Source of the DNA: Cladosporium sp. IMV 00045
Taxonomy: Eukaryota; Ascomycota; Dothideomycetes; Cladosporiales; Cladosporiaceae
Direction of reading: 5' to 3'
DNA length: 64,000 bases
Assembly: GCA_001931905.2 (NCBI GenBank)
Contig: MSJI02000074.1
Coordinates: 1 to 64,000, forward strand
Under the pieces are notes generated by a model. The model worked only from the letters and a program-made list of their open reading frames with translations. It was not told the origin of the DNA and did no database searches. The translations under genes and the position numbers were made by a program. Shown here one piece after another: positions 1-10,228 of the stretch (the stretch's first letter is position 1; each line of letters starts with the position of its first letter).

Positions 1-1445
1 AGGCGAGGATACCATTCATCACGCGGCCGGTAGGCATCTAATTTGGCAAGGCGCCCCTCGTGTGATGAGGAAGGAGTTTCTTTCGGAGCATGCGATTGAG
101 AGGCTACAGAACAACGCGTGAAGGCGCGTGTGGAAGCGGTGCACTGGGCTTGTTTGAAGCCGTGGAAGAGGTAGGGCCGCAGACGACGCGCAGCATTGTG
201 CGACATTGTGGGTAGGACCTGAGTTGCAAGTTAGCAAGGTGTTGCTGAGCTGCAATAATGCTATGAGATTGCGCAGAGGATATCGGGGTCAGTAGTTTGG
301 TCTTTGCGATCATCCGCCTGCCGGAGCAGGCTCATTCGCAACGGTTCTAATGTTATATGACAGTCATCACGTGAGGGTTATGGGAAGATGTGAAGAATAG
401 AATGATATAAAAAGACGTACCCTGTAGTTTGGCCCCAGCATATGCAGATGTCGAGGTGCTGGGGAGATTATTGGTGGAGGAAGGGAGAGAGACGAGACGG
501 GTGTCACGGGCTTGTCTGTCGGTTATCGTATTTTTTCTCTCGCCCAGCGCTGCGGTGGTGCTCGGTGATGGTGGTGCACGGCCACGAGAGCGTTGCGAGG
601 CAGGACACAGCCAGAACGCGACAGGTAGAAAGCAGCACAGCAGAGCACAGCCCGGAAGCAGCGCCCGAAGGCCAATATTATTAGAAGAGACGACGGCCGA
701 GGGAGCGTATTAGGTACGGGATTTTGATAGGGAAATGCTGCTGCCGCTAAGCCACTACAAGTAGAAGGGATATACCTTACTGCTGCTACCACTTGCTCTG
801 TCGTCTTTGAATTAATTTGGATGATCAAAACAACCATTCTATCTCGTAACACACCTCGTGGCATCACAGGCATTCTTATTCAACACTCAATCCGACTTCC
901 GAGGAGACCCTTGACTGCCGTTGATTTGTTCCCCGCCAAGTCGAGGCTGACGAGACAAGCTGAAACAGCCAGACGAGGCAGAAGGTCGAGACTCGCTCAC
1001 GCATGCCCCGATCAAACCCTCGACCTCTCCCACCCATTATTCAATCACGTCTCCCGCCAGAGCCGCAAGAAACGCCCCGGCCATTCTCTCACTTCGACTC
1101 GTCGTCTCATCGTCTCACTACTACCACCACTCTCTCACACAAACACTCCCCTCGCCAATCTCTCCGACTCCATTCATTCGCTCGCTACCGCTTGCTGTAC
1201 TACCCATCACAGCCAGCCATAAGCCGCCCACCAGAGCAGAGCCGCCGAACCGCGACCGCCGCGCACCCACAGCCATCCCATCCACACACCACCCACCCAC
1301 CCGCCCTCCTCCACCCTTCGCTCAGCCCTGTCGCAACGGCTGCTGTCACCTCTTTCCACCGCACCTGACCCTGCCCGCCTTGCCTGGCCTTGCCCTCGAC
1401 TCGACACCTGACCGGACTACCTGACCTGCCGCTGTCACGCCCGCC
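1..1445. other. Gene-free left flank and pyrimidine-rich leader region
   Basis: I see no protein family in this stretch. The short open frames on both strands are low-complexity (Pro/Ser/Thr/Arg-rich) and none looks like a conserved protein. From about 1000 the plus strand becomes strongly C/T-rich with few G, as fungal promoters and 5' leaders often are, and it leads into the UPF0658 gene. Bases 1246 onward recur after the assembly gap at 10029 and read identically in both copies up to the start of the coding frame. Confidence 0.5.
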
Positions 1446-2836
1446 TTGTCGCACCATTCACCTCCCACTTCCACTTTCAATCCCACCACTTCGGTCGCCT
1501 TAGGGCGGCCCTTCACAACCGCCAAAATAGCCTCTGCAAAGCAACAGTACCGCACCTCGCTGCTCGGGGCTGGCGGCGACAACTACAAACCTCTACACAG
1601 CAATTCCTTCAGCGTAGAGGACCGGCGAAACATCTACAACCCCGGAGGCTACCACGACCGCGAGGGCTTACCCACCACGTCCTCGGGAAATGGTCCAAAA
1701 CGCAGCTGTTGGAGGAGCATGATGTGGCTACCAAACTCGCGCTGGACATGGTCCTTCGCACTCATCGCCCTCTTCCAGGCCATCATTGCCCTCGCGATCG
1801 AGGGTTATGTCTTTGGCCAGTTCGAGGTCAGCTTGAACGAATTCTCACACGGAACGAGCGCTTCACACTCTGTTCCAACATACCTGGCGTTGTTCATCTT
1901 TGGGTTCTTGTACCAGCTGGTTCTGGTATACGATGCGCTGCGCGCGAAGAACACCATTCAGGTCATCGGACTCTGCATGTACAATGCCGGCATGCTCATC
2001 TACTCCGGCGTGCAGTTGACGCAGGTCAAGGAAGCCGTCGACGCTTTGCTGGTCCCTGAAGATGGCGGGCCTGCTCAGATCGACTTGGATATTTGGGATA
2101 AGCTCTACTACTTCCTGCTCGCGTGCCCTTGCGTGATTGCTCTGGGCACAATCTTGCTCAGTGGTGTGGCTTGGAAGCTCTACCGCGAATTCGCATGGAC
2201 AATCTACAAGAACATTTCTGCCGATCTGAGGCTCAAGCGGCGATACTTGACCTTCCAGGTAAGAATCCAACACTCCTCTTCACACAACCAACCCCCGCTA
2301 ACACCATATCTTAGATCTACATCGCCCTCCTCAAATTCGACTTCTTCTTCTTCCTCGCCTTCACTGTGCAATTCCTCGTCATCGTCGGCTCCAACTTCAC
2401 CGACTTCGAATTCTACCTGACCATCGTCGCCGTCCCGGTAACGGTATGCTTCCTCCTCTTCGCCGCCTTCGTCACCCGCCGCGAATCCTACATCGGCCAA
2501 GCGATCATGATCGTCGTCTACTTCGCCGCCATGGCCTACTTCATCTTCAAGCTGGTGCGCATGTACGACAAGGGCGACATACAGAAAGTGCGCGAGTACC
2601 TGCCCGCGCGCAAGGCTCTGACGGTTTTTGCGGTTATCACCATCATCCTGCTCATCGCCACCATCGTCACGGCGTGTTTGTGCACGAGGAACTTCAACAA
2701 GGGCCTCAAACCGCACATTCAGAAGCGCAAGGTCGAGAGCCCCGACGCCGCGAAGCCTTCGCCCTATGGCAATGAGGACTTCCATGGCCCCGCGCATCCG
2801 CTGGGCCAGATTCAGAATCGCATGACGATTGATTGA
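1446..2836 (+). CDS. UPF0658 Golgi apparatus membrane protein, left copy
   Basis: Multi-pass membrane protein of the fungal UPF0658 family (conserved Golgi membrane proteins of unknown activity, as in fission yeast). Two exons, 1446-2258 and 2315-2836, give 444 codons; the 56-nt intron has donor GTAAGA, a CTAAC branch site and acceptor TTAG. The hydrophilic N-terminus (about 90 residues) is followed by several hydrophobic segments, for example around SFALIALFQAIIALAIEGYV, a second cluster at the exon junction, and a final one before a basic Pro/Gly-rich tail. The open frame begins just after a stop at 1422 and contains no ATG until 1719. The upstream part nevertheless differs from the second copy almost only at third codon positions, so it is probably translated. 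The real start is either in an unrecognised upstream exon or a near-cognate codon such as the TTG at 1446. Starting at 1719 would give 353 residues. Confidence 0.85.
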
Positions 2837-4794
2837 TTGGCATTGGTCTGATTTTGATGAAGAACGAACCGACGAGGAGAAGTTTTTTCTTTTTAACGCA
2901 GCAATTTCTTTTCTTTTCTTTTCTCTTTGTTTTCTTTGTCATGCGGGTCGACGGGTGTTTTATTTTGGATACTTTCCTCATTCGACGGAGTTTTATGGGA
3001 GATTGCGCCTGACGGGGAAAGCTGCTTTCCCCTCAATTAAGGCTATGCGGATAGATACCACCTTTTTCTTTTTTTCTGTTTTCCTTGCTTTGTCATATGC
3101 TGTGTGTACATTCTTCATGACGGCCTTGACGCTCGGTCCAAAAATGTTCAAAATTTCAAAGTCACAATATGTGTCACTGTACATACATAAGGTGCTTTCC
3201 TACCTCCCTAGCCATTTCTCCCACATTCTTTTCTCTCCCTGCTCGGTAGGTCTGGCTGCTCATGGCTACATGTATGTGCCCACCAGCACACTGCCAGGTT
3301 TCCCTTGCAAGAGACTGCTGTCTAGAACGAATAGATAGATGAAGACATTGTCAATGGCAAAAGGACTCGCGAGCCTCTTCCTCCCCCATCATGTATTTTT
3401 CTCCCGCATGGAAAAGCATCATCATTACCATCATCATCGGACACGCGGTGAGAAGGGTTCCGAGGTAGCTACCTTATATTCACACATACAGGCCCCTTTG
3501 CGAAAGGAACCTTCGGGGCCTGCATACTGCGCGAGAGTTTGGGGAAGTGGCGATTTGCATGGTAGTAGCTTACGTCTTGAATCTGGTTTGTGCACAGTGA
3601 GTGAGAGAGGGGGTTATTCGGTCATGGTTTGTTTGACTAGGTATTTTTATGGCGAGAAATGACGACTTGCAATAACTATGGCTTTCTTGGTGAGAATGCC
3701 TGGTCGCGTGATCTACGGGAAGTGCTGGGCTGGGCTGGGCTGGTGTGCTGCTTCACGTCCACGTCCACGTGCGAGTTTTCGAAATCTTGCTGAGTCGCCG
3801 CGCGAGGCCCTTTATGAGCTCTTGCAGTGTCCCTGTTGAATCTGAATGGTTTTGACTATACGCCTTAGGCAGTGGTGTATATACATAGTAGTTGGGTATC
3901 TTTCTCAAGTTCTCGCGTTCCTGACGATCATGCCCGCCTGGCTCTGCGGCCCACTTTTCTCAGAGCATACCGAAATTCCGGACGATCCCCGTTCGGGTGA
4001 TGGCTGACTTCACGTCTTGTCGTGCTGGTGCTGGGTGCTGTGTTTGGCGTGGAAAACCCATGATTATTATTTGTTGAGCATTAAAACAATGGTTCTAATG
4101 AGTTGATTCCGGTGTGTGAGGTTGAGGGTGCCATTTTGGGATCATGTGCTTCGCGTGCAGTCGGTTTGTGGCCATGAGCCAAATGCGACACTGAGTGCAG
4201 TGTCTTTGAGGAGGAGACCTTGAGGAATCAGAAGTTTGCTTTTGTGAGAGTATTCTGAAAAGAAGTCGAGATATGTTGTCGCTGACTTGGGGACAGAAGC
4301 GCTGAAGAGAAGGGCCGTCCAAGATTTTCCACTTTGGCGCGAGCAGCGATGCCACGCCTTGAGCGATGCCCCTTTGGAGATTGAAGAGGATGCGAATGGT
4401 GAGTAGATGCCACCGGAAGAGAGAAGAGCTGTCTTGAATCATGTCCAGGAATGGAGACGCATCTGGAAGGAGGCGACTTTTTGCGACAGCCGATGCTGGA
4501 GCCCCACCACCAGAAAAGAATCTCTTCCCTCGAGTGGTGACCTCTGCGAGATGCGAGTAAATGCTGCCAGAAACGAGAAAGACCGCATTAGCCATCATCA
4601 AATACACGTGATGTATCTGGATGACTTCTTTCTTTTCTGTGACAGCCGATGCTGAAAGCCTTGCCACCAAAAGCCACTTTCACCGTCGCCCAGCAACCTC
4701 TCATGCACGCGACAAGGCTGAGCACTCAAGAACACTGCCACAACAACAATCTCGATTGTATGAAAAAGTACAATAAAGAAAAATGAATAATAAT
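2837..4794. other. Intergenic region, left copy
   Basis: No supported protein gene. The first few hundred bases are T-rich and probably hold the 3' UTR of the UPF0658 gene. A short GGCTG-repeat patch lies near 3728. Small open frames on both strands are not shared intact with the homologous stretch 11619-13547, although the DNA is clearly related there with many substitutions and indels. Confidence 0.5.
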
Positions 4795-5015
4795 AAAAAA
4801 AGATCCCGGGCCCGGGTAGGTGTGTCCGAAGACCACCTATTTTTTATACACCGCGTAGTGTTTGGCAGCCGACTGCCTCTGTGGGAGAAGAAACAACCAC
4901 GATCTAGCCGGGATTCGAACCCAACGTCTCCGTCACAGCCGGACTCTTAGGTGCGAAGAGAGCGCACAGCCTTCCGTGGGGCGCCTTAACCATTAGACCA
5001 CTCCCCTTGGGGTTC
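4795..5015 (-). ncRNA. Candidate Pol III transcript with tRNA-like A and B boxes, left copy
   Basis: Read on the minus strand, an A box TGGTCTAATGG (4990-5000) fits the consensus TRGYNNARNGG, and a B box GGTTCGAATCC (4911-4921) fits GGTTCRANTCC exactly, 68 nt apart. Downstream come a stable hairpin with a cUUCGg tetraloop (4818-4838), a 12-bp GC palindrome CCCGGGCCCGGG (4805-4816) and a run of seven T (4795-4801), which would serve as a Pol III terminator. The D-arm and T-arm of a tRNA can be drawn, but the expected acceptor strands do not pair, so this is not a canonical tRNA. It could be a tRNA-derived RNA, a SINE-like element, or a tRNA relic with a 3' extension. The 5' end is approximate. 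The boxes, hairpin and palindrome are preserved in the second copy. Confidence 0.5.
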
Positions 5016-6261
5016 ACGTGACTGTTTCTTCTCGTGCCAGAGACTGCGAGTTTTACATTTATCTACTATTGACGGCCTGGGGCACGTGATGGGGTGGGAG
5101 TGGGACTTAGGTGGTGTTGGAGTTGGGTGTTGGTGAGGGTTTGGTGGTGAGGTGGGTCTGATGGGTCTTCTGGTTGTTGTAAGTGAAAGTCATCATCTTA
5201 GCGAAGATCTACCATCCTCATCTAGTGGCTAGTCGCTGAGAGTGTCTGTTAGATATTGATACCTCTGCTGCTTTTGGGTCTTCACACTTTTGAGCTGTTC
5301 GGTCGCAATCTTCTCGTCGCGGACTTGTCTCTTCTCCAGCCTCTTGGTCGCACACAACTGCCCACACAATCCTGCTTGTTGTCAGCGTCATATTGAGCCT
5401 ATCTGTATCCTGACTTCCGAAAGCGGCTGCTATGCTCATCACTAAGCCCTCTCAACACAACACCACACCTATTGACTTCGCTTTTCGCACACACAACAAA
5501 TTGCTCGACTAACATTCTGCTTCGCCAAGTTCATCATCCGTACACTACCTATTCCCATCATCACATCGTGTTCACCTTTCTCTCATTTCTTCCGCTTGCA
5601 CAACGAACTACTCGCACGAGCATATCGACATACCAGCAGACAACTCTTGCACAATTGCGCTTCAGCATCACACCAATCTCTCGCCCTCTTTTGAAGCGCA
5701 CAACGGAACGCTAGCAAGAGCATATCGACGCACCAGCAGACAGCTCTTGGTCCCCTAACGCTCTACTTCACCGATTCCATCTTCCTTACACTATTCCGCC
5801 TCAGCATCACACCAAACTCTCACCTCCTCTTGACGCGCACAGCTTAACGCTCACTCAAAAGCATTTGAGACCAACAGACAGCGCTTCGAAAGACAACCTC
5901 CTCGCGCTCCACTCTGCCGAGCTCTGTGCGCACTCCCTTCAATACAAAATCAGACCCACTCCTTGCTTCTCGCATGATACGCATGGTAGATCGCTCACCG
6001 AAGCGCATGAAACAATCCGGCAGACAACTATCTGATAGCGAATCGTCTCCTGCTTACTTCGTCGGGCTCATCACCACGCACTTCGTCTCAGCGCTACATC
6101 GACCTTCGTCCTCCCTTGACACAGACAACGAGCCTGCCGCATGTGCAAAGCCGTAGACCAGCAGCCAAATTCTCGATACGTGATCACATCCTGCTCTGTT
6201 TCGCACCCCGCCACAGATTGCTCAACACAACTGCGCCAATATCTGGCCGCTTCATCTTGCG
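5016..6261. other. Upstream region of the F-box-like gene, left copy
   Basis: C/T-rich DNA with no recognised protein. An 80-codon frame at 5472-5714 also exists in the second copy, but it has no family resemblance and is probably retained only because the two DNA copies are so similar. The 3' two-thirds is built from degenerate tandem units, annotated separately. Confidence 0.45.
5618..5990 (+). repeat. Degenerate tandem repeat, three units, left copy
   Basis: Imperfect units carry the recurring words GAGCATATCGAC, CACCAGCAGACAGC, CACTATTCCGCCTCAGCATC and TTGACGCGCACAAC. Recognisable unit starts lie at 5618, 5718 and 5867. The homologous tract at 14373 has four units, so one unit differs between copies. 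The spacings (100 and about 150) are not a consistent coding period. Confidence 0.6.
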
Positions 6262-7286
6262 ATGACACCCACCGGTTCGGACCCGATGTATACACTCGAG
6301 AAAGCTATGCAGAATATGTCCCTCGGAGGCGTTTCTACCGAGCAATCCATCACCGATATGGCAAACGCCGACTCGGACTCGATGCATATACTTGTGAAAG
6401 CTATGCAGCATCTCACCATCGGAGACATTTCTACCGAACAATCAGCCACCGACATGGCATACATATGTCGCATCGGTCTCGATGGAGCACACCGGTTCCA
6501 CCTCGACGAAGCGCAGTGACAATTCTGCGCAAGAACTTGCAAGTGAACATACTTCTAACAAGCATACAGGTGAATGCGAGCCCTCCTTGAAATCTCGAGC
6601 ATATTATCAAAGCGTCTCTTTCATTCTACTAACAAGTCACAGCTACCAACGCCACCCTCGACTCCACGGTCACCTTTGCCACGATCTCTTCTACCGCAAT
6701 CGCCACCACATCCTCTCAAGCCAGACCGCCCCTCCTCACCATTCCACAAGAGTTGCGCAACCAAATCTTTTCGTATGTCTACAAAACCGAGACTTATCGA
6801 GGCATCATTCATTCTGGCAAAATCCACCCATCCTTTGACTCGATTCTTGCCTGTCGCCAATTGTACACCGAGTTCATGGAGATGTACCTGCACGTTTTCA
6901 ACAGCTACTGGCCCAAGAATCGCATGCTTATCACTGTCTACAAAGCCAATGCAATCACGACTGCAATTAGATATCTCCGTCGCAATTCGGAGGCAGGTTT
7001 GCGTTGGTTACCACGGCTCGATATCTTATGTCTGGACACCCAACCCGACCTTGCCTGCCAGGCCCACGAACCCTCACTTGCACACAGCTCCTCGTTTGCG
7101 CGATACGTGAGTTCAAAGTTCATCGATATTCTGGACAGCTACCAACGGGCGAACAAGATTGGCGATCCGTCTCGGGGTCGTGGGCTAAGCTTTGACTGTA
7201 TTGCCAGCATGCTCACGTTCCTTCAAGTTGAGATGAATGATCCGTTTTGGAAAGATGATTCGCTTGACCGCAGACGCATATTTTGA
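6262..7286 (+). CDS. F-box-like fast-evolving protein, left copy, gene structure uncertain
   Basis: Counterpart of the intact gene at 15017. An ATG at 6262 opens a frame matching the N-terminal repeat of that protein, but it stops at 6517-6519. The C-terminal half resumes in another frame and runs to 7286; it contains TIPQELRNQIFSYVY, typical of the F-box-like N-terminus of many fungal hypothetical proteins. A good intron (6570-6642: donor GTGAAT, branch CTAAC, acceptor CACAG) joins this half in phase to a frame that includes an ATG at 6482. Joining the first exon to that frame needs another intron or a frameshift that I cannot place. The copy is therefore either a differently spliced allele or a broken one. 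The second copy lacks the corresponding roughly 250 bp altogether. Function is unknown. Confidence 0.4.
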
Positions 7287-8419
7287 AAACACCGAGGGAG
7301 CGCTTGCTTGCAGTTGGTCCAGCGCCCGGGAGTCAAGATAATCAGGGAAGCGAAGTGAACACGCCTTGCTTGCTCAAAATCTCGAGCTCGTGGTGGAATC
7401 GGAGCACAATGGAGCATGCGCAGAACACTTGGCAGCAAGAGAAACAGGCATATACTCGAGCTTGTGATCTCAACTCTGGATGTTGAAGGCATACACAGCA
7501 CTTGTAAATATGGGTAGTGGTAGTTAGTTTAGTCACACTACTATCCATCACTCTGTTCCCACAGAACAAAATCACCTAGTCACAACTCAGTACGAAGCCT
7601 CACAACCCTCGATACCGTTCACCTTTCGGAATTTTGCTGCTTCGTACATGACTTCTCCCAGAGCCGACAAGTCACACAACATAGACGCTTCCAGCTTGTA
7701 GACCGTTACACGAAACCCAATGGATGATTTGTATGCCTCCATAGTGTCCTCAAGAACACAATCTTCGAAGCCAATGCATCTTTCAACAGCAGCCATCATG
7801 CTCTAACGACGGTGCGAAAGTTCCGCGACATGAGTAGAAGACGGAATCGAGTTGTTTTTGCGACCGTTGCCGCTGGCACGACGTAAAGCCTGATGAATTG
7901 AGAAGAAACGCTGAGAGACGTAGTCAAGGAGAAAAATTCGCATGGTGAATTCGATCTATCAAAAGCAAGTGTAGTATTACCTCCCCAATTATCAAGAGGA
8001 AACCCAAACGAATAACCGATTTTGTGTGTTCCATGGAAACGGTGTTGTTCCCCAACGCCAACGCTAGTCTATGTAAAAGTCTCCGAACAAGCAAGGAGTG
8101 AAGAAAAAGGGTATCGCAAGCTTTGCAGAAACCAGCAAAATTTCACATCCAGCTGGGATGGAATGGTAAAAATCCAAGAGAAAGGAAAATCGTGTGATCG
8201 TCCCGACCAAAGAAGAAGAAAGGAATCCAACCAAAGGAAAAGAAACCAAGAAAGGAAGAGGAAGGGGAGTCGTGATGTCGTGATTAAAAGAGATGTTTCT
8301 CCGGTCTCTGAAATGTTGCCTGTGTGTGAAATGTTGTGATGGTGATGAAGCTGATCACCAGAAGTGAAGAATTTTCGAGCTCACAGGATGCTCTCAATAT
8401 GCGATCTCGGCTTCAGCAA
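7287..8419. other. Intergenic region, left copy, with haplotype-specific insert
   Basis: Contains the 3' flanks of the F-box-like gene and, on the other strand, of the arrestin gene. Bases about 7500-7930 have no recognisable counterpart in the second copy, whose corresponding stretch (about 16080-16290) has different sequence. On the minus strand this insert has a 70-codon frame with an ATG (7587-7799) that I do not recognise. The rest, from about 7940, matches the second copy well. Confidence 0.45.
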
Positions 8420-10008
8420 CTAGCGGACAGGCAGAGTCGGCATGGCCATAGCCTCAGGACGGACAGTGGTCCTGGCAGCGCGGCTGGTTTCGCGGTCGGA
8501 ATATCCCGGCGGCGGCGCATCAAGAGTGCTACTGCGTGCGAGGCGGGTGCCCTGTCTGGCGTAGGCGGGAGCATAGTCTTCTTGCGGCTGCGGTTCGGCT
8601 GAGGGGTTAACGAGGCTGCGCGGAGCGAAGAAAGATGCAATGTCGTCTTCGACGTCGGTGTTGAGGACGGCAGATGCGACGGATTCGCGGCGACGGTCGG
8701 CGTCGGGGGTTTGGTCGATCGGTGCAGCGGCGGAGATTTGCATCGGGACGCGCAGATCGATGGAGCCGCCGAGGCCGGCAGTCTGAAGAGACAGCGAGAG
8801 AGCGAGGATGTAGGTGCGGCTGATGAGGCAGGAGTGAAAAGTCGGCACGAAAGAGTGCTTCTTGCTCGGCAGCTCGATGGGAAGCTGCATCGAGGTGGTG
8901 TAGAATGGAGTTCCGGGCTTGTAAGTGGAGCTTGGTGCAGGAGTCCAGCGCTTGTCTTCCATGGAAGCAATGCTATCGCGGCGGCTGGCAGGCTCGCTGT
9001 CCTTCTCTGGCTCCTCGAGCCTCCATTCGTAGTTGCCCATGACACGGGTGGCAAGGTCAATGGTGTGACCGTGAACGTTCCTTGAAGCGTCGAATTCGCT
9101 GTCGGCCTTCTTGGGGAGGTCGTGGCGTGCGCTGGTGGCGTAGTAAGTGCGCGTCTTCAGCTTGCTAGCCAACTTGTCCAGACGTGGTGGCTGCTTGACG
9201 CCCTTAGCAGGTTCGAAGCGAAGCATCATGCTGGCATTGGTGGTGACACGGCTGAAACCAAGCTCCGAGTTTGCAGCAGGGAGCTGGGCGCTCTTGGGCT
9301 GGGCGACTTCCATCACCAGCGTTCCGAGCGGGCCCATGAAGAGACCCTTCTTGAGCTTCTTCTCCTTGCGCAGGCAGTATTCGGTCTTCGCATCGTCCTC
9401 GAGCATGCCTTGCACGTCAAGTGGAGGCGCCTCATCGACCGCGGGCACAATTCTGACTCTGCGTGCCTTGGAGCACACGTGGGTGCGCTTCTCGTCGTCA
9501 CCGCTCAGCTTCGTGATGCGGGCGAAGATGCCGTATCTCACACTGGCCATCTCCGGGGTCATGTCGTCCAATGTGCCGTCCTTGTGAGACAATTCCTGAT
9601 CGCCAAGCGAAGGTGGCAACTGGAGGTGCGCCTCTCTGACCATGGGGTTGTTGACCTTGTGCTTGCAGACTCTATCAAGCAAATTTCTGGGTACTTTGAA
9701 GACAAAGTCAAACTCGTAGGTCTTGCCGGCCTTGAGCGTGCGCTCTGCGCGCTCATCGGGGTAAAGGCGGTCCAAGTGCGGCTGGTTAAGGCGCAAGAAA
9801 TTGTGGTACGCCTCTGAGCGACCACTAATCGCCGCGGCGGTGGTGTAGCGCTCGACGTAAGTCCTCGAGGTTCCTATGAATTCGATTTCGACATCGTCAA
9901 ACTCAGTGTCGACGGCCGGCTTGATGATGACTTTCCCTTCGATCTTGTCCATAGTCGAATAGACCCTCCTGCGGCTGTTAAGGTGGATGTTGATCTCAGG
10001 CTTTGAGT
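8420..10008 (-). CDS. Arrestin-domain trafficking adaptor, left copy, 5' end lost in gap
   Basis: Same protein as the complete gene at 16757-18442, but its first 33 or so residues fall in the N gap. What is present starts at SKPEINIHLNSRRRVYS and runs to the normal stop. Alpha-arrestin-type adaptors bind membrane cargo and recruit a Nedd4/Rsp5-type ubiquitin ligase through PPxY motifs; here DAPPPGYSD near the C-terminus supplies one. Amino-acid differences from the complete copy are few (for example N/T in VPR[N/T]LL, K/R before GVKQ, L/I in RHD[L/I]P, S/T after PPGY). Sequence on the far side of the gap is not its continuation: it is the leader of the second UPF0658 copy, so any model crossing the gap is chimeric. 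Confidence 0.85.
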
Positions 10009-10028
10009 NNNNNNNNNNNNNNNNNNNN
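10009..10028. other. Assembly gap of 20 N
   Basis: Twenty undetermined bases join two contigs. The left contig ends inside an arrestin gene. The right contig begins in the leader of a UPF0658 gene that is also present at 1246. Gap size is presumably a placeholder. Confidence 0.98.
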
Positions 10029-10228
10029 CGAACCGCGACCGCCGCGCACCCACAGCCATCCCATCCACACACCACCCACCCACCCGCCCTCCTCCACCCT
10101 TCGCTCAGCCCTGTCGCAACGGCTGCTGTCACCTCTTTCCACCGCACCTGACCCTGCCCGCCTTGCCTGGCCTTGCCCTCGACTCGACACCTGACCGGAC
10201 TACCTGACCTGCCGCTGTCACGCCCGCC

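Noticed and set aside
4911..5010. A functional canonical tRNA on the minus strand
   Set aside because: A and B boxes and D and T arms are present, but the 7 nt before T8 and the 7 nt after the T-arm do not pair, and several mutually exclusive anticodon stems are possible. Kept only as a tRNA-like Pol III candidate.
5472..5714. An 80-codon plus-strand frame conserved at 14227-14469
   Set aside because: It overlaps the degenerate repeat, has no family resemblance, and conservation is expected from the near-identity of the two haplotypes.
9122..9817. Plus-strand 231-codon frame
   Set aside because: Antisense shadow of the arrestin coding sequence; the same shadow appears over the complete copy.
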